NCBI GenBank assembly: GCA_964428805.1
Contig: CAYRZF010000004.1
Coordinates: forward strand, 1 to 61,115
Direction of reading: 5' to 3'
From: CAYRZF01 sp964428805
GTDB taxonomy: Bacteria > Methylomirabilota > Methylomirabilia > Rokubacteriales > CSP1-6
DNA: 61,115 nucleotides
The notes under the pieces are model-generated. The model ran no database searches. It was given only the letters and a program-made list of their open reading frames with translations, and was not told the origin of the DNA. A program made the position numbers and the translations under genes. Below are positions 8,113 through 16,276 of the stretch, one piece after another (position 1 is the first letter of the stretch; each line of letters starts with the position of its first letter).

Positions 8113-9075
8113 CTAGACCGCCTTCAATTGCTCGCGGAGCCGGGCCTTCCGCTCCTTGTCCACGAATGAGACGAACAGGTCTTCGACCGATGGTTCCACC
8201 TGGCGGGCCCACGCGACGGACAGGCCCTGCCGCTTGAGGTAGGCGGCCACGTCTTCCGCGGTGCTCCGCTCGTCCGCCAGGACGAGGCGGAGCCGGGTTC
8301 CCACACGGGTCGCCTCCTCCACCGCCTCCCATTCGCCGAGCAGATCGGTGGCCCGGCGGAGGTCGTCTACCTCGATCTCCACGACGGGCTTCCGGAACGT
8401 CTCGCTCTTGATAGAAGCGGGCGTCCCCTGGGCGATCAGTTTCCCCTGATAGATGAAGCCCAGCGTGTCGCAGAGCTCGGCCTCGTCCATGTAATGGGTG
8501 GTGACCACGGCGGTGATCCCTTCCTCGACCAGCCGCCGCATGAGCCCCCAGAAATTGCGGCGCGACACGGGATCCACCCCGGCCGTGGGCTCGTCGAGGA
8601 AGATGAGGCGCGGTCCGTGCACCAGCGCGCAGGCCAGGGCGAGCCGCTGGCGGTAGCCGCCGGAGAGATAGGCCGCGCGCTTCGTCTCCTGGCCCGTCAG
8701 GTCGGTCAGGCGGACCATCTGGGCGATCCGGCGGGCACGATCCGCGCGCGGCACCATGTAGACGCGAGTGTAGAACGTGAGGTTCTCCTCCGCGGTCAGG
8801 TCGTCGTAGAGGGAGAACTTCTGGGACATGTAGCCGATCGCCGACTTGACCCGCTCGGGCTCGCGGATGAGATTGATCCCGAGCACGGTCCCCTGCCCTT
8901 CGGTGGGCTCCAGGATGCCGCACAGCATCCGGAGGGTGGTGGACTTTCCCGCGCCGTTGGGCCCGAGGAAGCCGTACAGCTCACCGGTGCGGACGTGGAG
9001 GTTCAGGTGATCCACGGCGACGAGCTTGCCGAACCGGCGCGTCAGCCCCTCCGTCACCACCGCGTATTCGCTCAC
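8113..9075 (-). CDS. ABC exporter ATP-binding protein
   Basis: A 320-residue ATPase. Walker A GPNGAGKS is at residues 38-45, the signature LSGGYRQR begins at 137, and Walker B LIFLDEP is near 157-163. A C-terminal extension carries the DUF4162-like region common in ABC-2 exporters. It starts at GTG 9075, overlapping the stop of the HlyD gene (GTGA). With HlyD and one permease it forms a YbhGFSR/drug-export-like complex. The substrate is unknown. Confidence 0.92.
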   Translation of the reverse strand: MSEYAVVTEGLTRRFGKLVAVDHLNLHVRTGELYGFLGPNGAGKSTTLRMLCGILEPTEGQGTVLGINLIREPERVKSAIGYMSQKFSLYDDLTAEENLTFYTRVYMVPRADRARRIAQMVRLTDLTGQETKRAAYLSGGYRQRLALACALVHGPRLIFLDEPTAGVDPVSRRNFWGLMRRLVEEGITAVVTTHYMDEAELCDTLGFIYQGKLIAQGTPASIKSETFRKPVVEIEVDDLRRATDLLGEWEAVEEATRVGTRLRLVLADERSTAEDVAAYLKRQGLSVAWARQVEPSVEDLFVSFVDKERKARLREQLKAV

Positions 9076-10076
9076 AGCAGGATCTCGGCGTCGGCCGGCA
9101 TGCCGGGCTTGAGTAACCCCTCGGGGTTGTCCACGGCCACCTTGATCCGAAACACCAGGTTCACCCGCTCCTTCTGCGTCTGAACGTTCTTCGGCGTGAA
9201 CTCCGCCTCGGAGGCGATCTCGGTGATCCGGCCCGGGAAGTGCCGGTCCTTGAACGCATCCACCTTGATCCGGGCCGACATCCCCAGCTTGAGCCGGCCG
9301 ACGTCCGTCTCGGCGACGTAGGCGCGGAGCCAGAGGTCCGTCGGGTCCATGAGGGTGAGGATGGACACGCCGGGGTTGGCCGTCTCCCCGGCTTCCATGT
9401 TTTTCCGGAGCACGATGCCGTTGATCGGCGCGTACATGGTCGTTTCGCGGAGCCGGCTCCTGGCCAGGTCCAGGACCCCCTTCGCCTGGGTCACCTGGGC
9501 GCGCGCCGCCTCCACCTGGTGCGGGCGGGGACCGGCCTCCAGCAGCTGGAGGTTCGCCCGGGCCGAGCGCTCCTGGGCGACCGCCACCTCGTACGCCTGA
9601 CGGGCCCGGTCCACGTCCTGGGCAGCGACCAGCTCTTTCTTGAACAGCTCCTCCACCCGCCGGAAATCTCGCTCCGTCCACACCCGCGTGGCCGTCGCGC
9701 TCCGGAACGCCTCCCGCGCCTGCTCGATCTCCTCCTGACGGGCCCCGGCCAGGAGATCACGGAGCTGGGCCTCGGCGGTGCGGAGCGTGGCCGTCGAGCG
9801 ATCGACGTCGGCGCTCAGTTCCGCGTCGTCCAACCTGACGAGCAGCTGCCCCTCGGTCACCCGATCACCCTCCCGCACCCGCAGGGAGACAATGCGGCCG
9901 ACGATCTTGACGCTTACGTCCACCTGCGTCGCCTCCACCGTCCCGGTGACCGGGAGGGTCGCGCCGCCACGGGGGGCGAAGATCCGCGATGCGTAGGAGC
10001 CGGCAACGCCAAGCATCAGGAGGATGATCAGGGCCGCCGCGCTCCGGAGCAGGCGGGAACGGGTGGCGGGAATCAT
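9072..10076 (-). CDS. HlyD-family periplasmic adaptor
   Basis: A 334-residue protein starting at ATG 10076. It has an N-terminal anchor (AAALIILLMLGVAG), a lipoyl-like half (VTGTVEATQVDVSVKIVGRI), a long alpha-hairpin (about residues 75-190), a second lipoyl half (YAPINGIVLRKNMEAGE) and a beta-barrel. Such adaptors link an inner-membrane ABC exporter to the periplasm or outer membrane. The gene lies 4 bp after the catalytic M16 gene and overlaps the ATPase start. Confidence 0.9.
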   Translation of the reverse strand: MIPATRSRLLRSAAALIILLMLGVAGSYASRIFAPRGGATLPVTGTVEATQVDVSVKIVGRIVSLRVREGDRVTEGQLLVRLDDAELSADVDRSTATLRTAEAQLRDLLAGARQEEIEQAREAFRSATATRVWTERDFRRVEELFKKELVAAQDVDRARQAYEVAVAQERSARANLQLLEAGPRPHQVEAARAQVTQAKGVLDLARSRLRETTMYAPINGIVLRKNMEAGETANPGVSILTLMDPTDLWLRAYVAETDVGRLKLGMSARIKVDAFKDRHFPGRITEIASEAEFTPKNVQTQKERVNLVFRIKVAVDNPEGLLKPGMPADAEILL

Positions 10077-10080
10077 GGGG

Positions 10081-11433
10081 TCAGGGCCTCGGGCCCCCAG
10101 GTGAAGCCGGCGGAGTGGGTGGAACCGGCAGCAGGACCCCGACGTTCCGGCGCTCATCGGGGAAGTAGGTTCGCGCCACGCGCCGGAGGTCCTCGGCGGT
10201 GACCGCGAGAATGGCGGGCACGAACGCTTTTTCGAGCCGCCACCCACCGATCAGCTCGAAGCGCGCGAGCAGCGAGGCCCGGCTATACACCGAGTCCTGG
10301 CGGAAGACGAAGGAGGCCTCGATCTGGTTTTTCGCGCGCTCGAGTTCTACCTCCAACACCGGCTCACTCTTGAGCCGCTCCACCTCCTGGATCAGCGCCC
10401 GTTCCAGCGCCTCGGGGGACTGGCCGGGCTGCCCCGTGGCAAAGAACCAAAACAGGTTTGGGTCGAACGAGAAGTAGGAGTAGTCCCCGCCGGCATTCAG
10501 GGCGATCTCCTGCTCGTACACCAGCCGGCGATGAAGCCGTGAGCTCCGTCCCTCGGAAAGGATCGTCGAGAGCAGCTCGAGCGCCGGCGCATCCTTGGAC
10601 GCGTAGTTCGGGACCTGATAGCCGACGAAGACCAGGGGAAGCTGGGCCTCCTTCCTCACGGTGACCCGCCGCTCCCCGTTCTGCTTGGGCTCGACCATCT
10701 GCACCGAGGGTGGGTCGGCGCCGCGCGGGATGACGCCGAAGTGCCGCCGGATCTTCTCGAGCAAGTCGGAAGCCTTGAAGTCGCCCGCGGCCACCACCAG
10801 GGCGTTGTTCGGGACGTAGTAGGTCCGGTAGAAGGCCCGGAGTTCGTCCACGGTGAGGCGGCGAATGTCTTCCATCCACCCGACGGTCGGCGAGCGGTAC
10901 GGGGACGCCAGGAAGGCGATCGCCGACAACTCCTCGGCGAGGAAACCCTCGGGGTCATCCTCGGTCCTGAGGCGCCGCTCCTCCATGACCACCATGCGTT
11001 CGGACTGGAACTCCTTGGGGTCCAGGAGGAGATTGCGCATCCGGTCTGCCTCCAGCGCGATCACGAGGTCCACCTTGTCCGCCGCGATGTTTACGAAGTA
11101 GGAGGTGACATCCTGGCTGGTGAAGGCGTTGTCCTGGCCGCCATTCTGCTCGACCAGGGTGGCAAACATCCGCGGGCCGTAGGTCGGCGTCCCCTTGAAC
11201 ATCATATGTTCGAGGAGGTGGGCGAGGCCCGTCGCGCCGGGACGCTCGTTGCGCGAGCCGACCCGGTACCAGACCTGGAACGACACGACCGGGCTCCGAT
11301 GATCTTCGAGGAGGAGCACGCGAAGGCCGCTGTCCAGGGTGGCTTCGACAACGTCGTCCCCTGCCGCGGCAGGAGGGCCGAGCCAGAGTGGGACGCAGAG
11401 CAGAAATGCGGCAAATCGTAGGAGGATTTTCAC
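10081..11433 (-). CDS. M16-family zinc metallopeptidase, catalytic subunit
   Basis: A 450-residue secreted peptidase. The inverted zinc motif HLLEH lies at residues 72-76 and the second glutamate region (MVVMEERRL) near 151. The signal peptide is FAAFLLCVPLWLGPPAAAG. The best start is GTG 11433; the longer frame has no support, and a consensus -10 box lies 6 nt upstream. Its partner is the zinc-less M16 gene at the other end of the operon. Between them sits an ABC exporter, so the pair may process an exported peptide. Confidence 0.9.
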   Translation of the reverse strand: MKILLRFAAFLLCVPLWLGPPAAAGDDVVEATLDSGLRVLLLEDHRSPVVSFQVWYRVGSRNERPGATGLAHLLEHMMFKGTPTYGPRMFATLVEQNGGQDNAFTSQDVTSYFVNIAADKVDLVIALEADRMRNLLLDPKEFQSERMVVMEERRLRTEDDPEGFLAEELSAIAFLASPYRSPTVGWMEDIRRLTVDELRAFYRTYYVPNNALVVAAGDFKASDLLEKIRRHFGVIPRGADPPSVQMVEPKQNGERRVTVRKEAQLPLVFVGYQVPNYASKDAPALELLSTILSEGRSSRLHRRLVYEQEIALNAGGDYSYFSFDPNLFWFFATGQPGQSPEALERALIQEVERLKSEPVLEVELERAKNQIEASFVFRQDSVYSRASLLARFELIGGWRLEKAFVPAILAVTAEDLRRVARTYFPDERRNVGVLLPVPPTPPASPGGPRP

Positions 11434-11439
11434 GAAGTA

Positions 11440-11469
11440 ATTATACCTGCCGGGGTTCCTGGGCGGCAA
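11440..11469 (-). promoter_or_regulatory. sigma70 promoter of the M16/exporter operon, probably leaderless
   Basis: A perfect TATAAT (11440-11445) lies 18 bp downstream of TTGCCG (11464-11469), reading on the minus strand. The expected transcript start falls on or next to the GTG at 11433, and no Shine-Dalgarno sequence lies between. The -10 box overlaps the stop codon of the MFS gene. Confidence 0.65.
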
Positions 11470-12670
11470 GCGAGGGGTCGAGCCTCAGGCAGAAGGCAGG
11501 AGGAAACGCCATCGCCACGATGGCGCCCAGCCCCGCCACCACGGCCGCCCCGTAGCACCCCCAGGCGAAGGAACCGGTCACGTCCTTGATCCAGCCTGTG
11601 AGGAACGGGCCCACCACGGAGCCGAGGAAGCAGACGGTGTTCATCAGCCCGAAGGCCGTCCCAAGGATCGCGGGCGGGAACCGCTCGGCCAGGAGCGCGT
11701 AGGACGGCCCCCACGTCCCCCAGATGAAAAAGCTGGTGGCCATCATGAAAAAGGCGACGAGGCCCACCGACCCTTTGACCGCCATCACCCATCCCATGCC
11801 ACCGATCGAGGCGCCGGCCAGGAGGATCGTGAGCGCGATGACGACCTTTCGCGAGATCCCGCGCTCGTGAGCGCGGTCGGCGAGCCAGCCCATGGCGAAG
11901 AGGCCGAACGGGGCGGCCACGCCCTGAAAGCTCGCGTAGAAGGCCGAGCGCGCCAGATCCGTCACCCCGACCTCCGAGAAGAAAAGTGGCCCCCAGGTGG
12001 CAAGCATGAACTGCAGGTACACGGGCATGATCCCGGCCGCGCCGAGCAGCCAGAGTTCCGGAGTGGCCGCCACGCGCCCAAAGGTCCACCCCTCGGTGTC
12101 AGCGCGCGCCACGCTCGGCGGCTCGGGAACCAACCGCCAGAGGAGAATGGCCGCGAGCAGCGGCGGGGCCGCAAACAGGACGAAGACGCCGCGCCAGGGC
12201 ATCAGTTCCCCGAGGGCGCCCGCCAGTAGCAGGCCGAGCGTCGTGCCAACGCCGAGTCCCGAAAACGACACGCCCTGCCCCAGGGCCATCTTTTCTTTCG
12301 GCGTATAAGCGGCGATGATCACCCGATCGTTCGAGAAAAGGCATCCCTGACCGATCCCTGTGAGGAGCCGCGCCAGAAAGAGCGTCACGAATGACCCGGC
12401 GAGCCCCGTGAGGAGCGACGCCGCGACGCCAAGCAGAATTCCCGCGAGGATCACACGCCGGCGTCCCAGACGGTCCCCCAGAAAGCCCGCCGGGAGCTGC
12501 ATCGCCATGTAGGCGTAGAAGAAGGCCGTGGCCAGGAGGCCGGCCCGGGTGTAGGAGAGCGAGAGCTCGGTCATGATGGGGGGGAGGAGCGAGGAGAGCG
12601 CCATGCGGACCATGTAGTTGGCGATCCAGGCGTAAACCAGGAGGCTCCAGATGAGGTAGGGAGACGGCAC
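11441..12670 (-). CDS. MFS transporter
   Basis: A 409-residue protein with 12 predicted membrane helices in two halves. The loop 2-3 signature GFLGDRLGRRRVILAG is present (about residues 62-77), typical of anion/organic-acid MFS carriers. It starts at GTG 12670, divergent from the HtrA gene. The stop overlaps the promoter of the downstream M16 operon, so that operon can be read both through and from its own promoter. The substrate is unknown. Confidence 0.88.
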   Translation of the reverse strand: MPSPYLIWSLLVYAWIANYMVRMALSSLLPPIMTELSLSYTRAGLLATAFFYAYMAMQLPAGFLGDRLGRRRVILAGILLGVAASLLTGLAGSFVTLFLARLLTGIGQGCLFSNDRVIIAAYTPKEKMALGQGVSFSGLGVGTTLGLLLAGALGELMPWRGVFVLFAAPPLLAAILLWRLVPEPPSVARADTEGWTFGRVAATPELWLLGAAGIMPVYLQFMLATWGPLFFSEVGVTDLARSAFYASFQGVAAPFGLFAMGWLADRAHERGISRKVVIALTILLAGASIGGMGWVMAVKGSVGLVAFFMMATSFFIWGTWGPSYALLAERFPPAILGTAFGLMNTVCFLGSVVGPFLTGWIKDVTGSFAWGCYGAAVVAGLGAIVAMAFPPAFCLRLDPSLAAQEPRQV

Positions 12671-12751
12671 TGCCCGGAGTATACGGCAGAGCGGACAGGC
12701 GGCAAAGCACGAAAGTGGTGTAGTATGATTGGGTCCGCCAAAGGAGAGAGC

Positions 12752-13834
12752 GTGAATCGCACCACACGGTTTACGGCGTCCACACTGGTCGCGGTCATCG
12801 CGACAGCGCTCAGCCTACCGGTCCATGCGGTGGCCCAACCCTGCACGGAGCCGCTGTCGGCGATCTTCGAGCGGGTTTCGCCGGCAGTCGTGTCCATCAA
12901 CGCCGTCAAGATCAACAAGGTGAAGCCCCAGAGCCGTTTCACCACCGTGGTGGGGTCGGGGTTCATCGTAGACGGAAAAGGCCAGGTCCTGACAAATGCC
13001 CACGTGGTGGATGGCGCCACCAGTATCTCCGTCACCCTGGATTCAGGCGACCGGGTGGCGGCCCGGACCATTGGCCTCGATCCCGTCCTTGACCTCGCGC
13101 TCCTCCAGATCGCCTCCGACGAACGGCTCGCCGCCGTGATCCTGGGAGACTCGGGAAAGGTCAAGGTGGGCGACGAGGTGGTGGCGATTGGCAACCCGCT
13201 GGGACTTGATCAGACCATGACGCGGGGGATCGTGAGCGGCATCAACCGCATTCTCCCCGACGTGCCCGGCACCAGCGACGAACCGATGATCCAGACGGAC
13301 GCTGCCATCAATCCGGGCAACTCCGGCGGGCCTCTGCTGGATCGCTGTGGTCAGGTGATCGGGATCACCACGCTGATCAGCCAGGAGGCCCAGAACATCG
13401 GCTTCGCGATCCCGATCAACGTCGCCAAGTCCGTGCTCCGGCAGCTCAGGGAGACGGGCCGGGTGATCCGACCCTGGATCGGCATTCAGGGTCAGATGGT
13501 CAGCCCCGGCCTCCTGAGTCTGCTGCGCCTGCCGTTGGTGCCCGGCTTCCTGGTCGAGGTGGTCGAGGACGGGAGCCCCGCCGAGAAGGCCGGGCTCAAG
13601 GGCGGCCACCTCTCCGTCGCGGTTCAGGGTGAGGAACTCCTGATCGGCGGAGACATCGTGACGGCCGTCAACGGCCAGGCCATCAAGGGACCCGACGACG
13701 TCCGCGAACGGCTCCGGCTCTTCAAGCCCGGCCAGCCTCTCCGCCTCACGGTCTTCCGGGACGGGACCAGCCGCGAGGTGACGCTCACCGTCGCGGACCG
13801 ACCGCGCCAGCCCTACGACCTTCCCGCAGACTAG
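12752..13834 (+). CDS. HtrA/DegP-type periplasmic serine protease
   Basis: A 360-residue protein starting at GTG 12752 after AAAGGAG; an earlier ATG at 12725 adds residues that break the signal peptide. The trypsin-like triad is His84 (TNAHVVDG), Asp114 (LDLALLQI) and Ser191 (GNSGGP). One PDZ domain follows (about residues 245-345). Members degrade or refold damaged periplasmic proteins. It ends convergently with the uracil-DNA glycosylase gene, the two stops sharing CTAG. Confidence 0.93.
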   Translation: MNRTTRFTASTLVAVIATALSLPVHAVAQPCTEPLSAIFERVSPAVVSINAVKINKVKPQSRFTTVVGSGFIVDGKGQVLTNAHVVDGATSISVTLDSGDRVAARTIGLDPVLDLALLQIASDERLAAVILGDSGKVKVGDEVVAIGNPLGLDQTMTRGIVSGINRILPDVPGTSDEPMIQTDAAINPGNSGGPLLDRCGQVIGITTLISQEAQNIGFAIPINVAKSVLRQLRETGRVIRPWIGIQGQMVSPGLLSLLRLPLVPGFLVEVVEDGSPAEKAGLKGGHLSVAVQGEELLIGGDIVTAVNGQAIKGPDDVRERLRLFKPGQPLRLTVFRDGTSREVTLTVADRPRQPYDLPAD

Positions 13835-14538
13835 TCTTCGAGGATCTCCCGCGCCCGGCGGAAGACGGCGTGGAGCATCCCCCGCGTGAGCTTGCCCGTG
13901 AAGGTATTCTGCTGGCTCGGGTGGTAGGAAGCCAAGAGCCTGAGCCCGTCCGGGAAGCGCGTGGCGCCGCCATGACGGAAACGGGGACGCGGCTTCGGCA
14001 CCGGCTGGCCGGCGATCTCCCGGGCCCGGAGGTACGCGTCGAACCCGAATTTCCCCAGGGCCACCACCACGCGCACGTTGGAGAGCAGCTCCACCTCGCG
14101 GACAAGGAACGGCAGGCAGGCGTTCAGCTCCTCCGGCGTCGGCCGATTGGCGGGAGGCGCGCAGCGGACGGGCGCGGTGATGTAGGCGCCGCGGAGGCGG
14201 AGCCCGTCTCGAAGGTGGGCGGAGGTCGGCCGGTTGGCAAAGCCTGCGGCGTGCAGGGCCTCCATGAGCCACTGCCCGCTGCCGTCGCCGGTGAACATCC
14301 GGCCGGTCCGGTTGCCGCCGTGGGCCGCCGGGGCCAGGCCCACGACGAGCAGGCGGGCCTTCGCGTCGCCGAAGCCCGGCAACGGGCGGGCCCAATAGAC
14401 CTGCCCCCGAAAGCGTGGGGGCGGATCCTGGGCTACCGCCTCTCGATGGGCCACCAAGCGGGGACACCGGCGGCATGCGACGATCTGATCTCTGAGCGTC
14501 CTGAGCGAGGCCACGGAGGCCGATGATATCACAGGCAC
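13831..14538 (-). CDS. uracil-DNA glycosylase, family 5 (UDGb)
   Basis: A 235-residue enzyme. The motif GLAPAAHGGNRTGRMFTGDG (residues 67-86) is diagnostic of UDGb, which has no catalytic Asp in motif A and removes uracil and other deaminated bases. Four cysteines (22, 25, 126, 141) fit the 4Fe-4S cluster. HPSQQNTFTGKLT is motif B. Starts at GTG 14538 or GTG 14532 are both possible. Common in high-GC and thermophilic bacteria. It ends on the HtrA stop. Confidence 0.92.
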   Translation of the reverse strand: MPVISSASVASLRTLRDQIVACRRCPRLVAHREAVAQDPPPRFRGQVYWARPLPGFGDAKARLLVVGLAPAAHGGNRTGRMFTGDGSGQWLMEALHAAGFANRPTSAHLRDGLRLRGAYITAPVRCAPPANRPTPEELNACLPFLVREVELLSNVRVVVALGKFGFDAYLRAREIAGQPVPKPRPRFRHGGATRFPDGLRLLASYHPSQQNTFTGKLTRGMLHAVFRRAREILED

Positions 14539-14596
14539 CGCGGGGGTTCCCCTTAACAGCCCTCATGGGCGCGCCTAGACTCCCGCCAGGTTCCAT

Positions 14597-15348
14597 ATGA
14601 TCGAAGTGAAGGATTTCGGAATCGACGGATGGGCGGCTCAGGTGTCCAAGGAGGAGCGCGCCCGCTGGTATTGCGAACGGCTCGAAGAGGGGGAGATCCT
14701 CTTCTTCGCCCGGACGCCTTTTGCGCTCCCGGATGAGGACTGCACATTCCTGGTGAACGTGCGGAAGGCGAGTGGGGCCTACCACAAGAATATCTCCTAC
14801 CGCGACCGTCTTCTGCGCGTCTTCACGAGCATCAACCCGTCTGAGCCGCAGGCCCGNNNNNNNNNNNNNNNNNNNNNNNNNNNNNNNNNNNNNNNNNNNN
14901 NNNNNNNNNNNNNNNNNNNNNNNNNNNNNNNNNNNNNNNNNNNNNNNNNNNNNNNNGCGACCGTCTTCTGCGCGTCTTCACGAGCATCAACCCGTCTGAG
15001 CCGCAGGCCCGCTCCTCCTTGGGCCGCCTGCGCCGGTCGCTGATCCGGTCGGCGCGAGCCGTCGGGCTTCCGCTCATTGACCGCTCCCCCTACGACCGGT
15101 TCATGCTCAGGTTTCACCACTACCTGAAAACCAACCAGGCCTTTCAGGCGAGCTGCCCGAAATTCCGCTGGGAGTTTCCGCCGAACTCGACCTGGCTCGT
15201 CTTCACTGACATGGTGCCTCACGCGGCTCTGTCCGGACGATTCGCACTGGAGCAGACGTTCCCCGTGCCCCGGGACGCGCTCCTCCTGCCGCATAAGTCT
15301 CCGGTCCAGATCCTGGAAGACTTGTCGGGCACACCACTCACGAACTGA
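14597..15348 (+). CDS. Kdo hydroxylase-family protein (split only by a false gap)
   Basis: The coding sequence runs from ATG 14597 into the 100-N gap and resumes after it. The 55 bp before and after the Ns are identical. Removing the Ns and one copy leaves 597 nt, an uninterrupted 198-residue frame. The C-terminal part (WLVFTDMVPHAALSGRFALE followed by QTF) matches the Kdo dioxygenase/hydroxylase family, which hydroxylates the inner Kdo sugar of lipid A in an Fe(II)/2-oxoglutarate-dependent reaction. This implies an LPS outer membrane. Confidence 0.8.
14802..15011. repeat. assembly artefact: 55-bp duplicate around 100 Ns
   Basis: Bases 14802-14856 are identical to 14957-15011, with 100 Ns (14857-14956) between. 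This is two overlapping contig ends placed side by side by a scaffolder, not a biological repeat. Confidence 0.93.
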
Positions 15349-15363
15349 CCGGATCGCCGCGCG

Positions 15364-16230
15364 ATGGCGGCGCGAGTGCCCACGCTCATCGTTCACGGTG
15401 GCGCCGGGGCCGATCCCGCGGAGGGGCGGGAGGAGCTCAGAGCCGGTATCCGTGAAGCGGTGCTCGCGGGCTGGACAGTGTTATCCGCGGGTGGAAGGGC
15501 GTTGGACGCGGTGGAGCACGCGGTCCGAAGCCTGGAGGCGCATCCGCGCTTCAATGCGGGCCGGGGCGCGGTCCTCAACACCGCCGGCGCGATGGAGCTG
15601 GACGCCTCGATCATGGAGGGCGATCGGCTGCGGGCGGGCGCGGTGGGAGCCGTGGCGCGCATCGCCCACCCCGTGACTCTCGCCCGGCGGATCCTGGAGG
15701 ACGGGCGCCACGTGCTCCTGGTCGGGGAGGGCGCGCTCGCCTTCGCCCGACAGGCCGGGCTCCCCGAATGTGATCCCGCCGAGCTGATCACCGAGCGCCA
15801 GATGCGCCGCTACCGTGAACGGAGCGCCGGCACGGTCGGCGCAGTCGCCCTCGACCTCCACGGCACCATCGCCGCCGCCACTTCCACGGGCGGCCTGGCC
15901 GGCCAGCTCCCCGGCCGGGTCGGGGATTCCGCGCTCATCGGGTGCGGCACCTACGCGGAGAGTACGATCGGCGGCGTCTCCTCGACCGGCGACGGCGAGG
16001 CGATCATCCGCGTGGTCCTGGCCCGGCGGGCCCTGGACATTCTCAAGGCCGTGGACGACCCGACTCACGCGGCTCAGGTGGCGCTGGATGTCCTCGTCCA
16101 GGAGGGGAAAGGCCAGGAAGGACTCATCCTCCTCGACTGGCGCGGCCGCGTGGGATGGGCCCACTCCACCCCGCTGCTGCCCGTGGGCTGGATCTCGCCC
16201 ACCCAGTCCGCCCCCATCCTCCCCTTCTGA
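15364..16230 (+). CDS. isoaspartyl peptidase/L-asparaginase (Ntn hydrolase)
   Basis: A 288-residue plant-type asparaginase. Autocleavage is expected before Thr157 in ERSAGTVGAVALD, giving alpha and beta subunits, with Thr157 as nucleophile. HGGAGADP near the N-terminus and GCGTYAES and STGDGEA in the beta subunit are conserved. It removes isoaspartyl dipeptides and asparagine. It starts at ATG 15364, 15 bp after the Kdo hydroxylase stop, and is followed by threonine ammonia-lyase in the same direction. Confidence 0.92.
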   Translation: MAARVPTLIVHGGAGADPAEGREELRAGIREAVLAGWTVLSAGGRALDAVEHAVRSLEAHPRFNAGRGAVLNTAGAMELDASIMEGDRLRAGAVGAVARIAHPVTLARRILEDGRHVLLVGEGALAFARQAGLPECDPAELITERQMRRYRERSAGTVGAVALDLHGTIAAATSTGGLAGQLPGRVGDSALIGCGTYAESTIGGVSSTGDGEAIIRVVLARRALDILKAVDDPTHAAQVALDVLVQEGKGQEGLILLDWRGRVGWAHSTPLLPVGWISPTQSAPILPF

Positions 16231-16276
16231 CCTGCCCTCGCTTGACACCCCGCGGGTCATTGGATAAGGTGCGGAG

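Noticed and set aside
14802..15011. Direct 55-bp repeats flanking Ns as attachment sites or target duplications
   Set aside because: Identical length at three gaps, always around exactly 100 Ns and always closing in frame, so they are contig overlaps.
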